From Tridacna crocea (taxonomy: Eukaryota; Mollusca; Bivalvia; Cardiida; Cardiidae), in contig OX031057.1 in assembly GCA_943736015.1 (NCBI GenBank), positions 61,400,001 to 61,464,000 of the forward strand: a DNA stretch of 64,000 nt, read 5' to 3'. This document shows, one piece after another, positions 37,262 through 48,074 of this stretch. Position numbers and translations under genes: made by a program. The notes under the pieces are model-generated. The model made no database searches and had not been told where the DNA came from. It saw only the letters and a program-made list of their open reading frames with translations. The first letter of the stretch is position 1, and each line of letters opens with the position of its first letter.

Positions 37262-40200
37262 ATGAGGGAAATTGAAATGCAAGAAAGAGCAAATCAGCCA
37301 AAGCAAAAGATTGAATACAATTTTGATGTTACAAAACATATTAGGCTTGTTCCTCCATTTCAAGAAAAAGAAGTTGATAAATACTTCCTACACTTTGAAA
37401 AAGTTGCAGAAAACTTAAATTGGCCAAAAGAGCACTGGACTTTGCTTCTGCAAAGTGTTTTGATAGGCAAAGCTCGTGAAATTTATACACAACTAGGTGT
37501 TGAACAATGTCATCATTATGAGACTGTTAAAGAACTTATTCTCAAAGGTTATGAGCTGGTCCCAGAAGCATATAGACAAAAATTTAGAAATTGTAAAAAA
37601 GATTCTAACCAGACTCATGTTGAATTTGCTAGAAACAAAGAACAGTTATTTGATAGATGGTGCTGTTCTAAGAAAATAGACCAAAATTTTGATAAACTCC
37701 GACAACTTATGTTAGTTGAAGAATTCAAACGTTGTATTCAATTTGATGTTAAGACATTCTTAGACGAAAAACAAGTTGAAACTTTAGAAGAAGCAGCTCG
37801 TCTGGCTGATAATTACTATCTTACACATAAAGTTTCTTTTATTGCTAAAGCAAAACCTACTTCCTCACATCCCCAAAATAAATTTACGTCTGGTAATTCA
37901 TCTGGCATGCCCAGTCAATCCAATACACCCAAACCCAATTCTACTAGTGAAACCAAAAGTCAATATCCCTTATCTCGACCCACTTGTAACTATTGTAAGA
38001 AACCTGGTCACCTTGTTTCTGAATGTTTGAAATTAAAAAGGAAGTTAGAAAGTGATGAAGCCAAGCCAACAGGGCTCACCACTCTTAGACCAAGGCCACA
38101 GTCTTCTATTAAAACCAATACAATTGACATAGTCACAAAACCCAAGTCTGATTCTAATATGGAGATTTTTGAACCATTTATGTTGAATGGTTTTGTATCA
38201 CTTTCAGGTGATAATTGCCCACCTACCCCTATTAAAATTTTAAGAGACACAGGAGCTTCTCAATCTCTTATTTTAGCAGATATACTGCCTTTTTCTGAGA
38301 AGACTTCTTCCGGTACTAGTGTCCTTATTCAGGGTGTAGAGTGTGGAACTGTTAATATCCCTCTCCATTACGTTAATTTGTCATCAGATTTGGTTACTGG
38401 GCCTGTGGTTATTGGTATTAAACCTTCCTTACCATTTAAAGGTGTCCATTTATTGCTAGGCAATGACTTAGCTGGAGATAAGGTTGTGGTTAATCCACTT
38501 GTAACTGACACACCAAATATAGGTCAAACAGATGACCCTATCGAGCAGGAAATTCCTGACTTGTATCCTTCTTGTGCAGTTACCCGAGCTATGGCTAAGA
38601 AGGCCATTTTGAAAAACTCAAACTCTGACATTGACTTGACGGATACTTTTATCGGTCAATATTTTAATAATGAGATTAAAAAGTCTCTTGATCCCAGTTT
38701 GTCCGATACTCAGACAGACTCGTCAATGTCTTGTCATTTACCACCACGGTCTATTGACCAAGGTCATGACACACTGTCAAAGTCACAGCTTATCCAGGAA
38801 CAGCAGACTGATCCTGAGATTTCAAAATTAATTTTTAGGGCTTTACCTGAAGATGAAATTTCACAGGTCCCAATGTGTTACTATATAAAGAATAGTATTC
38901 TTATGAGAAAATGGCGACCATTTGATGTCCCAGCTGATGATGAATGGGCTGTTTACCACCAAATTGTGGTTCCAAAGTCATATCGTCATGAAATACTAAG
39001 TATAGCCCATGAAAGTCCTATGTCAGGTCATCTAGGTATAAACAAGACCTATCACAAAATTATTACTCATTTTTATTGGCCTGGTCTCAAATCAGATGTC
39101 AGTAAATATTGTAAAACTTGCCATACATGTCAAATGGTAGGTAAACCCAACCAAACCATTCCCAAAGCTCAATTACAACCTATTCCTGCTTTTGATGAAC
39201 CTTTCAGTAGGATACTTATAGATTGTGTTGGTCCTTTACCTCGAACCAAGTCAGGAAATGAGTATCTCTTAACAATTATGTGTACTTCTACACGTTTTCC
39301 TGAAGCTATTCCTTTAAGGAACATCAAAACAAAGTCAATAGTCAAAGCTCTTATAAAATTTTTCACATTTGTTGGTCTTCCAAAATCAGTTCAGTCTGAT
39401 CAAGGGTCAAATTTTATGTCTGGTATATTCCAACAGGTTATGCATGAATTAGGGATTAAGCAATACAGGTCATCCGCTTATCACCCTGAAAGTCAAGGTG
39501 CTTTAGAAAGATTTCACCAGACATTAAAAAATATGATAAGATCATATTGCTTTGACACTGAAAAAGATTGGGATGAGGGCATCCATTTGTTACTATTTGC
39601 AGTCAGAGAATCTGTACAAGAATCTCTTGGTTTCAGCCCTTTTGAATTAGTTTTTGGTCATTCTGTTCGTGGACCTTTAAAACTTTTGAAAGAGAAATTT
39701 CTTTCAAATGATGAAACACCTTTGAATTTACTGCAGTATGTTTCTGACTTCAGAAATAGACTGTCTAGGGCATGTGAGGTTGCTAGGTCTAATCTTAAAA
39801 CGTCTCAGGGCAAAATGAAAGCAAGATATGACAGCCATGTTATAGATAGAAAATTTAAACCAGGTGACAAAGTCCTTGCTCTTTTGCCAATACCTGGCAG
39901 ACCTCTACAGGCAAGATATTTTGGACCCTACACTATTGACAAGAAAACAAGTGATTTAAACTATATAATTAATACTCCAGGAAGGCGTAAAAACAAACAA
40001 ATGTGTCATGTAAATATGTTAAAGGAATACTTTGACAGAGATAGCTCTATTTCAAAACCAATTACAGTTGTAAAAACTGTCCCACAAGAATCAAATGTAT
40101 CTGATCTTGAAGTAAATTCGGACTTTATTGATAAATCTGATCCTGGTCCATCTAAACTTGAGAATTCTGATATTTTGAGAAACCTCGACAACAAACTTTC

Positions 40201-41578
40201 TCACTTGGAACCATCACAGCAGGAAGAGCTGAAACAGTTGATACATGAATATGAACATTTATTTCCTGATATCCCCACAAGAACTGATAAAATCTATCAT
40301 GATGTCATTGTGGAAGATTCTAAACCAATAAAGCAACATCCATATAGAATGAATCCTTTGAAACAGAAATACCTCCAAGATGAAGTAAAATACTTACTGG
40401 AAAATGACTTTATTGAACCTAGCCAGAGTAATTACAGTTCACCATGTATATTAGTACCCAAATCAAATGGAACTTATAGAATGTGTACTGACTATCGTAA
40501 AGTGAACTCTGTGACAAAAACAGACTCTTTTCCAATACCAAGAATTGATGACTGTATTGACAAAGTTGGAAATTCTAAATATGTCACCAAATTTGACCTG
40601 CTAAAAGGATTCTGGCAAGTTCCACTGACTGATAGAGCAAAAGAAGTATCAGCCTTTGCTACTCCAAACGGTCTGTACCAATACAAAGTTATGCCGTTTG
40701 GGATGAAAAATTCTCCTGCAACGTTTCAGCGACTTATAAACAACGTTATATGTGGATTAGATGGCTGTGATGCATATATTGATGATGTCATCATCTACTC
40801 AGACAGTTGGAGTGACCACCTTCAAAGAATCAGGAAGTTCTTCGACCGACTCAGTAAAGCGAAACTGACTGTGAATCTTGCAAAAACTGAATTTTGTCAT
40901 GCTACTGTAACATTTCTAGGACATCTTGTGGGACAGGGTCAAGTTAAACCTTTAGAAGCTAAAGTCAATGCTATCTCTGAGTTTCCTGTGCCTAAATGTA
41001 AAAGACAGCTGATGCGATTTCTTGGTATGGCTGGCTACTACAGGAAATTCTGTAAAAATTTCTCAGGTATTGCTGAACCTTTAACAAATTTACTAAAGAA
41101 AAGCACAAAGTTCAAATGGAATGACAAATGTCAAGATGCATTTGATCGTCTAAAAGCCATACTAAAGAGCGCACCAGTTCTCTTGGCACCTGATTTTGAC
41201 AAATGTTTCAAATTAGCTGTTGATGCAAGTGATGTTGGTATTGGTGCTGTTCTTTTACAAGAAGATAATAATGGTATTGATCACCCAGTTTGTTACTTTT
41301 CTAAGAAATTTAACAAACATCAGAAAAATTTCTCTACCATAGAAAAAGAGTGTCTTGCTTTAATTCTGGCAATCCAGCAGTTCGAAGTTTATTTAACCTC
41401 TTCAACTTCACCAATTGTTGTTTTCAGTGATCATAACCCTTTAAGTTTTCTACACAAACTTAAGAATAAGAATCAAAGATTACTGAGGTGGAGTTTATTG
41501 CTTCAAGAGTTTAATCTTGACATAAGACACATAAAAGGGAAAGATAACATTATACCAGATGCTCTTTCAAGAGTTTGA
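37262..41578 (+). CDS. gag-pol: Gag-Pol polyprotein, order Gag-PR-INT-RT-RNase H
   Basis: A single uninterrupted frame of 1438 residues. I start at the first in-frame ATG (37262), 3 nt after the end of the 5' LTR; another ATG follows at residue 6. Domains seen: capsid region with a SCAN-like segment at about 101-185; zinc knuckle CNYCKKPGHLVSEC at 242-255; aspartic protease with DTGAS at 329-333 and LLLGNDL downstream; integrase zinc-binding H583, H590, C620, C623; integrase catalytic D654, D713, E749 (35 residues between the last two); GPY module at 888-890 in the integrase C-terminus; reverse transcriptase with D1112 and YIDD at 1172-1175; RNase H with D1321, probable E1363, D1390, and a closing DALSRV at 1433-1438. 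All key residues are present. Gag and Pol share one frame without a frameshift. The polyprotein would build particles, process itself, copy the RNA and integrate the DNA. Confidence 0.95.
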   Translation: MREIEMQERANQPKQKIEYNFDVTKHIRLVPPFQEKEVDKYFLHFEKVAENLNWPKEHWTLLLQSVLIGKAREIYTQLGVEQCHHYETVKELILKGYELVPEAYRQKFRNCKKDSNQTHVEFARNKEQLFDRWCCSKKIDQNFDKLRQLMLVEEFKRCIQFDVKTFLDEKQVETLEEAARLADNYYLTHKVSFIAKAKPTSSHPQNKFTSGNSSGMPSQSNTPKPNSTSETKSQYPLSRPTCNYCKKPGHLVSECLKLKRKLESDEAKPTGLTTLRPRPQSSIKTNTIDIVTKPKSDSNMEIFEPFMLNGFVSLSGDNCPPTPIKILRDTGASQSLILADILPFSEKTSSGTSVLIQGVECGTVNIPLHYVNLSSDLVTGPVVIGIKPSLPFKGVHLLLGNDLAGDKVVVNPLVTDTPNIGQTDDPIEQEIPDLYPSCAVTRAMAKKAILKNSNSDIDLTDTFIGQYFNNEIKKSLDPSLSDTQTDSSMSCHLPPRSIDQGHDTLSKSQLIQEQQTDPEISKLIFRALPEDEISQVPMCYYIKNSILMRKWRPFDVPADDEWAVYHQIVVPKSYRHEILSIAHESPMSGHLGINKTYHKIITHFYWPGLKSDVSKYCKTCHTCQMVGKPNQTIPKAQLQPIPAFDEPFSRILIDCVGPLPRTKSGNEYLLTIMCTSTRFPEAIPLRNIKTKSIVKALIKFFTFVGLPKSVQSDQGSNFMSGIFQQVMHELGIKQYRSSAYHPESQGALERFHQTLKNMIRSYCFDTEKDWDEGIHLLLFAVRESVQESLGFSPFELVFGHSVRGPLKLLKEKFLSNDETPLNLLQYVSDFRNRLSRACEVARSNLKTSQGKMKARYDSHVIDRKFKPGDKVLALLPIPGRPLQARYFGPYTIDKKTSDLNYIINTPGRRKNKQMCHVNMLKEYFDRDSSISKPITVVKTVPQESNVSDLEVNSDFIDKSDPGPSKLENSDILRNLDNKLSHLEPSQQEELKQLIHEYEHLFPDIPTRTDKIYHDVIVEDSKPIKQHPYRMNPLKQKYLQDEVKYLLENDFIEPSQSNYSSPCILVPKSNGTYRMCTDYRKVNSVTKTDSFPIPRIDDCIDKVGNSKYVTKFDLLKGFWQVPLTDRAKEVSAFATPNGLYQYKVMPFGMKNSPATFQRLINNVICGLDGCDAYIDDVIIYSDSWSDHLQRIRKFFDRLSKAKLTVNLAKTEFCHATVTFLGHLVGQGQVKPLEAKVNAISEFPVPKCKRQLMRFLGMAGYYRKFCKNFSGIAEPLTNLLKKSTKFKWNDKCQDAFDRLKAILKSAPVLLAPDFDKCFKLAVDASDVGIGAVLLQEDNNGIDHPVCYFSKKFNKHQKNFSTIEKECLALILAIQQFEVYLTSSTSPIVVFSDHNPLSFLHKLKNKNQRLLRWSLLLQEFNLDIRHIKGKDNIIPDALSRV

Positions 41579-41797
41579 AATTCAAATAGTCATTTTCCCT
41601 AAATCATGTTCAAACTTAATTTTTAAATTATACCTTCATTACCTTGACTATTTTCATCAGTCTGAAATAATTAATATTTGAGTTTGTCATTTTTTTCTCT
41701 GTAATACTTCAGTTAAAGTGTTATATACATGTATGTAAATAATATTGAAAAAAAAAAAAAGAAAGATTTTATTTCATAAACCTTTCTTTTTCTTTTC
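41579..41797 (+). other. 3' untranslated region of the retrotransposon
   Basis: 219 bp of AT-rich sequence between the stop codon and the polypurine tract. It holds the palindromic tacatgta near 41726 and a run of 13 A at 41748-41760. There is no env-like or other additional reading frame. Confidence 0.85.
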
Positions 41798-41808
41798 AAG
41801 GGGGGAAG
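41798..41808 (+). other. Polypurine tract AAGGGGGGAAG
   Basis: Eleven purines directly abut the TG of the 3' LTR, the standard position for the plus-strand primer of LTR elements. A pyrimidine-rich stretch precedes it. Confidence 0.9.
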
Positions 41809-42351
41809 TGTTATGTACATACCCAGTTATTCCTAGCTTTGTTCATGTGTGTATCTATTTTTGAATGGTTTTCCCCTGTTGCTATTTTTAGAACTGGATT
41901 ACTGGATTGTGGAATACTGTGCTGGAAGTTTCCAGGCCTTTTTACAATCTGATTACTAGAAGTTATGCAACTCATTTTTACATGAATTTTCTGGAAGTTT
42001 CCCTGTTATTATAAAAGGAAAAGCTTTTTACATCTCAGTGTTCACTAGTTAATACATGATTGCCAGACTACAGTGGGGATTATCTTGTGTTTGGATTATA
42101 TTCAGTTTGGATTTGGATCAGACTAGACTAAAGTAAGGATTACTTTGTGTGCTTGGATTACATTCAGTTTGGATCAGGATCAGATTGGAATTAAGACTGG
42201 AATAGTTTGTCTTCTGAATTTAACGTCTAAGGTATTGTTTTGTACTATTGTAATATTGTCACTGTTTATTTGATATTTTTGTTAATAAATTCTGTTAATT
42301 GTTATCGTTTGTTGCTGGCTTCTTCTTTCTAGTTACGCCTGACTTGTAACA
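41809..42351 (+). repeat. 3' LTR of copy 1, full length
   Basis: 543 bp, from TGTTATG to CTTGTAACA, so the ends are the 5-bp inverted repeat TGTTA/TAACA. TATAAAAGG is at 42010-42018 and AATAAA at 42284-42289. It has CAGTT at 42103-42107, absent from the 5' LTR. It shows what the intact U5 end looked like: 20 bp after ttctttcta that the 5' LTR lost. Confidence 0.95.
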
Positions 42352-42355
42352 CTAA
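42352..42355. other. Target-site duplication CTAA, right copy
   Basis: Follows TAACA of the 3' LTR and restores the satellite sequence ctaatatctg. It pairs with 36737-36740. Confidence 0.9.
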
Positions 42356-42667
42356 TATCTGTTTTTTACTCCTCTAGCCTTTTTTTACCGTGAAAACAAA
42401 CCCATTTAGCTTGTCTATTGTCTCACAGGTGCCAGTTACGTACCCGCGAAAACATGAAAAATCGACTTACGGAACATTTTATAGCAGACGACAACTGTTG
42501 CTTAAAGTCAATTATAGGGATTTTTCTATTTTTTCTTTTTCATTTTCTCTCACTAGGGCCAATGATTTGGTTACGATGACCATCTCACCCATACTTGACT
42601 GATACGTGCTGCGCATAAAATCGTAAAATCAACTTTGACATTTTCGGAGGCAACTGATACCTGTTAA

Positions 42668-42888
42668 CCCATTACCACTCAATCCCTACTTTTGACGCCC
42701 CTGAGAAAGAAGCCTTTTGAAAACACTGTGGGAAAAGGAGAAAATGCTGGTTACCAGCATTTTCTCCTTTTCCTACAGTGTTTTCTACCCTTCCCAGAAC
42801 GAATTTCAATTTTCCAGTCACTTTTATTTTGTCGTCTGCAAATGCTTTCAATTTGGACCAGTCTGAAATTTTGTCGTGAGGTAATGGG
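42668..42888. mobile_element. piggyBac-like MITE, 221 bp, TTAA target duplications
   Basis: The undisturbed satellite reads ctgttaaacaaatc; here the TTAA is duplicated (42664-42667 and 42889-42892) around 221 bp that begin CCCATTACC and end GGTAATGGG. With the TTAA the inverted ends are 13 bp and perfect. TTAA duplication and CCC/GGG termini are typical of the piggyBac superfamily. There is no transposase frame, so it is non-autonomous. The centre (42720-42784) is an almost perfect 65-bp palindrome with 32-bp arms, one mismatch and a single central base. The same family left the relic found in every satellite unit, in the opposite orientation. Confidence 0.88.
42720..42784. repeat. Near-perfect 65-bp palindrome inside the MITE
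   Basis: Arms at 42720-42751 and 42753-42784 start aaaacactgt and end acagtgtttt. Only one arm position fails to pair, and T42752 is the central base. Such a palindrome can form a hairpin or cruciform. Confidence 0.9.
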
Positions 42889-43010
42889 TTAAACAAATCA
42901 AAGAAAGGTAATCAAAATTTTTCCCTGTTTTCTTACCAGGGTCATGAAAACATTAAACCAATTTTGACGACCGTGCGAGTCAAAAGTCAATTTTATGTTT
43001 AATCGCTGCG

Positions 43011-44700
43011 CAAAAATATAAAATTCAGAAGCAACTGGTTGCTGTTGCGGAAACTTTTTCTGATAAAAAAATCTTGTTCTTGTTTGAAGAATTTAGAAGT
43101 AGGCCATAAAGATACAATAAGATGTAAGAATAACTAAAAATCAGTTTTTTTCTTTGATAGGGTAGAAAACATTGTGGGAAAAGGAGAAAATGCTGGTAAC
43201 CTGCATTTCTCCTTTCCTCAGATTATTTTCAAAAGCCTTCTCTTTCAGGGGTGTTAATAAAAGGCGTCATTGTGTGGTAAAAGGTTAATAAGAATAAACA
43301 GATATCCCCCCCTTTCCCATCAGCCAATCAAATCTCTTCCCTCTCTGAAATTATCCAATCAGAGAAGCTTTAAGGAAATCAGAATGGGAACCAAGAGCCA
43401 AAATCAGAATGGGAACCAACAGCCAATCAGATATTCAACAGCCAATCAGAGAGCTTCAAAATCGCTCCAAAATGGCGCCATAATTTATCGAAAAAAACAG
43501 TGAAAAAAAACGGCATAAAAGTGGATTTAAAGTCTTCTTTAAAGGCTGCTGTGCAGTCCTTGGCGAACTGCCAGGCATGTACCATCCACACATGCCAGAT
43601 TTCACTGAAAATGGGCAAACATTTAAGAAAATAGGGGCGCAGCAGACCTTGTTATGGTCTTTTGAAGCCCCTTGCAAGAATGCAAGAATTACTTCCCTTA
43701 GACCCTCGATGCAAGCCCCCCCCCCCAAGCACTTCACTGGATTCGCTTTTCTAACTCAGCCCACAATAAATGCTGCACATTGAAACTTTCAATAAGCCAA
43801 AGTGATCAATGTACAGTGTAAAAAAAGCCCCAGAAATTAATGCAACAAATGGCTAAAAAAAGACTGAAAACTCTTTTTGTTGCTTCCTATTGCATATATC
43901 AAACAAAGGCAACTGAAGTGTAATTTTTCTAATCTCTTCAAACCGCAACAAGAAACCCAGTTACGTTGACTACAGTCTCATATATGCCAGTTACGCTCAT
44001 GCGAAAACCCCAGAAAATAATGTGACAAGTGGCTAAAAAAAGACTGAATGCTTCTTATTGCATAAATCAAACAAATGGAACAAAATTTTTAATGTATATT
44101 TTTTTCCTCCAATCTCTTTATACCATAAAGACAAGTCTATTTATGTTGACTACGGTCTCAAAGGTGCCGGTTACGTATCCGTGAAAACGCGAAAAATCGA
44201 CTTACGGAACAGTTCATAGCAGATGACACCTGTTGCTTGATAGGTCAAATATAGGGAACTTAATTTCTAATATCTGTTTTTTACTCCTCTAGCCTTTTTT
44301 TACCGTGACAACAAACCCATTTAGGTTGTCTATTGTCTCGCAGGTGCCAGTTACGTACCCGCGAAAACATGAAAAATCGACTTACGGAACATTTTATAGC
44401 AGACGACAACTGTTGCTTAAAGTCAATTATAGGGATTTTTCTATTTTTTCTTTTTCATTTTCTCTCACTAGGGCCAATGATTTGGTTACGATGACCATCT
44501 CACCCATACTTGACTGATACGTGCTGCGCATAAAATCGTAAAATCAACTTTGACATTTTCGGAGGCAACTGATACCTGTTAAACAAATCAAAGAAAGGTA
44601 ATCAAAATTTTTCCCTGTTTTCTTACCAGGGTCATGAAAACATTAAACCAATTTTGACGACCGTGCGAGTCAAAAGTCAATTTTATGTTTAATCGCTGCG
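43011..44700. repeat. Satellite unit 23
   Basis: 1690 bp. Marks: ctttttctga (also in unit 2), gcatgtaccatcc and C11. Confidence 0.95.
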
Positions 44701-46388
44701 CAAAAATATAAAATTCAGAAGCAACTGGTTGCTGTTGCGGAAACTTTTTCCGATAAAAAAATCTTGTTCTTGTTTGAAGAATTTAGAAGTAGGCCATAAA
44801 GATACAATAAGATGTAAGAATAACTAAAAATCAGTTTTTTTCTTTGATAGGGTAGAAAACATTGTGGGAAAAGGAGAAAATGCTGGTAACCTGCATTTCT
44901 CCTTTCCTCAGATTATTTTCAAAAGCCTTCTCTTTCAGGGGTGTTAATAAAAGGCGTCATTGTGTGGTAAAAGGTTAATAAGAATAAACAGATATCCCCC
45001 CTTTCCCATCAGCCAATCAAATCTCTTCCCTCTCTGAAATTATCCAATCAGAGAAGCTTTAAGGAAATCAGAATGGGAACCAAGAGCCAAAATCAGAATG
45101 GGAACCAACAGCCAATCAGATATTCAACAGCCAATCAGAGAGCTTCAAAATCGCTCCAAAATGGCGCCATAATTTATCGAAAAAAACAGTGAAAAAAAAC
45201 GGCATAAAAGTGGATTTAAAGTCTTCTTTAAAGGCTGCTGTGCAGTCCTTGGCGAACTGCCAGGCATGCACCATCCACACATGCCAGATTTCACTGAAAA
45301 TGGGCAAACATTTAAGAAAATAGGGGCGCAGCAAACCTTGTTATGGTCTTTTGAAGCCCCTTGCAAGAATGCAAGAATTACTTCCCTTAGACCCTCGATG
45401 CAAGCCCCCCCCCCAAGCACTTCACTGGATTCGCTTTTCTAACTCAGCCCACAATAAATGCTGCACATTGAAACTTTCAATAAGCCAAAGTGATCAATGT
45501 ACAGTGTAAAAAAAGCCCCAGAAATTAATGCAACAAATGGCTAAAAAAAGACTGAAAACTCTTTTTGTTGCTTCCTATTGCATATATCAAACAAAGGCAA
45601 CTGAAGTGTAATTTTTCTAATCTCTTCAAACCGCAACAAGAAACCCAGTTACGTTGACTACAGTCTCATATATGCCAGTTACGCTCATGCGAAAACCCCA
45701 GAAAATAATGTGACAAGTGGCTAAAAAAAGACTGAATGCTTCTTATTGCATAAATCAAACAAATGGAACAAAATTTTTAATGTATATTTTTTTCCTCCAA
45801 TCTCTTTATACCATAAAGACAAGTCTATTTATGTTGACTACGGTCTCAAAGGTGCCGGTTACGTATCCGTGAAAACGCGAAAAATCGACTTACGGAACAG
45901 TTCATAGCAGATGACACCTGTTGCTTGATAGGTCAAATATAGGGAACTTAATTTCTAATATCTGTTCTTTACTCCTCTAGCCTTTTTTTACCGTGACAAC
46001 AAACCCATTTAGGTTGTCTATTGTCTCGCAGGTGCCAGTTACGTACCCGCGAAAACATGAAAAATCGACTTACGGAACATTTTATAGCAGACGACAACTG
46101 TTGCTTAAAGTCAATTATAGGGATTTTTCTATTTTTTCTTTTTCATTTTCTCTCACTAGGGCCAATGATTTGGTTACGATGACCATCTCACCCATACTTG
46201 ACTGATACGTGCTGCGCATAAAATCGTAAAATCAACTTTGACATTTTCGGAGGCAACTGATACCTGTTAAACAAATCAAAGAAAGGTAATCAAAATTTTT
46301 CCCTGTTTTCTTACCAGGGTCATGAAAACATTAAACCAATTTTGACGACCGTGCGAGTCAAAAGTCAATTTTATGTTTAATCGCTGCG
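44701..46388. repeat. Satellite unit 24
   Basis: 1688 bp. Marks: six C after gatat, gcagcaaacc, C10 and ctgttctttac. Confidence 0.95.
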
Positions 46389-48074
46389 CAAAAATATAAA
46401 ATTCAGAAGCAACTGGTTGCTGTTGCGGAAACTTTTTCCGATAAAAAAATCTTGTTCTTGTTTGAAGAATTTAGAAGTAGGCCATAAAGGTACAATAAGA
46501 TGTAAGAATAACTAAAAATCAGTTTTTTTCTTTGATAGGGTAGAAAACATTGTGGGGAAAGGAGAAAATGCTGGGAACCTGCATTTCTCCTTTCCTCAGA
46601 TTATTTTCAAAAGCCTTCTCTTTCAGGGGTGTTAATAAAAGGCGTCATTGTGTGGTAAAAGGTTAATAAGAATAAACAGATATCCCCCTTTCCCATCAGC
46701 CAATCAAATCTCTTCCCTCTCTGAAATTATCCAATCAGAGAAGCTTTAAGGAAATCAGAATGGGAACCAAGAGCCAAAATCAGAATGGGAACCAACAGCC
46801 AATCAGATATTCAACAGCCAATCAGAGAGCTTCAAAATCGCTCCAAAATGGCACCATAATTTATCGAAAAAAACAGTGAAAAAAAACGGCATAAAAGTGG
46901 ATTTAAAGTCTTCTTTAAAGGCTGCTGTGCAGTCCTTGGCGAACTGCCAGGCATGCACCATCCACACATGCCAGATTTCACTGAAAATGGGCAAACATTT
47001 AAGAAAATAGGGGCGCAGCAGACCTTGTTATGGTCTTTTGAAGCCCCTTGCAAGAATGCAAGAATTACTTCCCTTAGACCCTCGATGCAAGCCCCCCCCC
47101 AAGCACTTCACTGGATTCGCTTTTCTAACTCAGCCCACAATAAATGCTGCACATTGAAACTTTCAATAAGCCAAAGTGATCAATGTACAGTGTAAAAAAA
47201 GCCCCAGAAATTAATGCAACAAATGGCTAAAAAAAGACTGAAAACTCTTTTTGTTGCTTCCTATTGCATATATCAAACAAAGGCAACTGAAGTGTAATTT
47301 TTCTAATCTCTTCAAACCGCAACAAGAAACCCAGTTACGTTGACTACAGTCTCATATATGCCAGTTACGCTCATGCGAAAACCCCAGAAAATAATGTGAC
47401 AAGTGGCTAAAAAAAGACTGAATGCTTCTTATTGCATAAATCAAACAAATGGAACAAAATTTTTAATGTATATTTTTTTCCTCCAATCTCTTTATACCAT
47501 AAAGACAAGTCTATTTATGTTGACTACGGTCTCAAAGGTGCCGGTTACGTATCCGTGAAAACGCGAAAAATCGACTTACGGAACAGTTCATAGCAGATGA
47601 CACCTGTTGCTTGATAGGTCAAATATAGGGAACTTAATTTCTAATATCTGTTTTTTACTCCTCTAGCCTTTTTTTACCATGACAACAAACCCATTTAGGT
47701 TGTCTATTGTCTCGCAGGTGCCAGTTACGTACCCGCGAAAACATGAAAAATCGACTTACGGAACATTTTATAGCAGACGACAACTGTTGGTTAAAGTCAA
47801 TTATAGGGATTTTTCTATTTTTTCTTTTTCATTTTCTCTCACTAGGGCCAATGATTTGGTTACGATGACCATCTCACCCATACTTGACTGATACGTGCTG
47901 CGCATAAAATCGTAAAATCAACTTTGACATTTTCGGAGGCAACTGATACCTGTTAAACAAATCAAAGAAAGGTAATCAAAATTTTTCCCTGTTTTCTTAC
48001 CAGGGTCATGAAAACATTAAACCAATTTTGACGACCGTGCGAGTCAAAAGTCAATTTTATGTTTAATCGCTGCG
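46389..48074. repeat. Satellite unit 25
   Basis: 1686 bp, the shortest complete unit. Marks: aaaggtac, tgtggggaaagg, gctgggaacc, five C after gatat, ggcaccat (breaking the palindrome), accatgac and ctgttggtt. Confidence 0.95.

Larger units (their letters stand above)
36741..42351 (+). mobile_element. Gmr1-like Ty3/gypsy LTR retrotransposon, copy 1
   Basis: A 5611-bp insertion in satellite unit 22. It begins TGTTA and ends TAACA, is bounded by CTAA target duplications, and contains two LTRs, one long Gag-Pol frame and a polypurine tract. The domain order, with integrase ahead of reverse transcriptase, is that of the Gmr1 group of Ty3/gypsy elements. There is no env frame. The LTRs differ only by a 5-bp indel and by the loss of the last 20 bp from the 5' LTR, so insertion was recent. 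The 5' end lacks a primer-binding site, so this copy should not be able to prime reverse transcription in the usual way, although its protein-coding frame is intact. Confidence 0.93.
42352..43010. repeat. Satellite unit 22, right part (contains a MITE)
   Basis: The unit continues from ctaatatctg. Marks: accgtgaaaac, tttagcttg (also in units 19 and 30) and gtctcacagg. A 221-bp MITE interrupts it at 42668-42888. Confidence 0.93.

Noticed and set aside
37497..38250. Short frames within the retrotransposon on both strands, repeated near 60223-60976
   Set aside because: They are shadows of the long Gag-Pol frame, which carries all the recognisable motifs.
41579..41808. An env gene or additional frame after pol
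   Set aside because: Only about 220 bp of AT-rich sequence separates the stop codon from the polypurine tract, with no substantial open frame.
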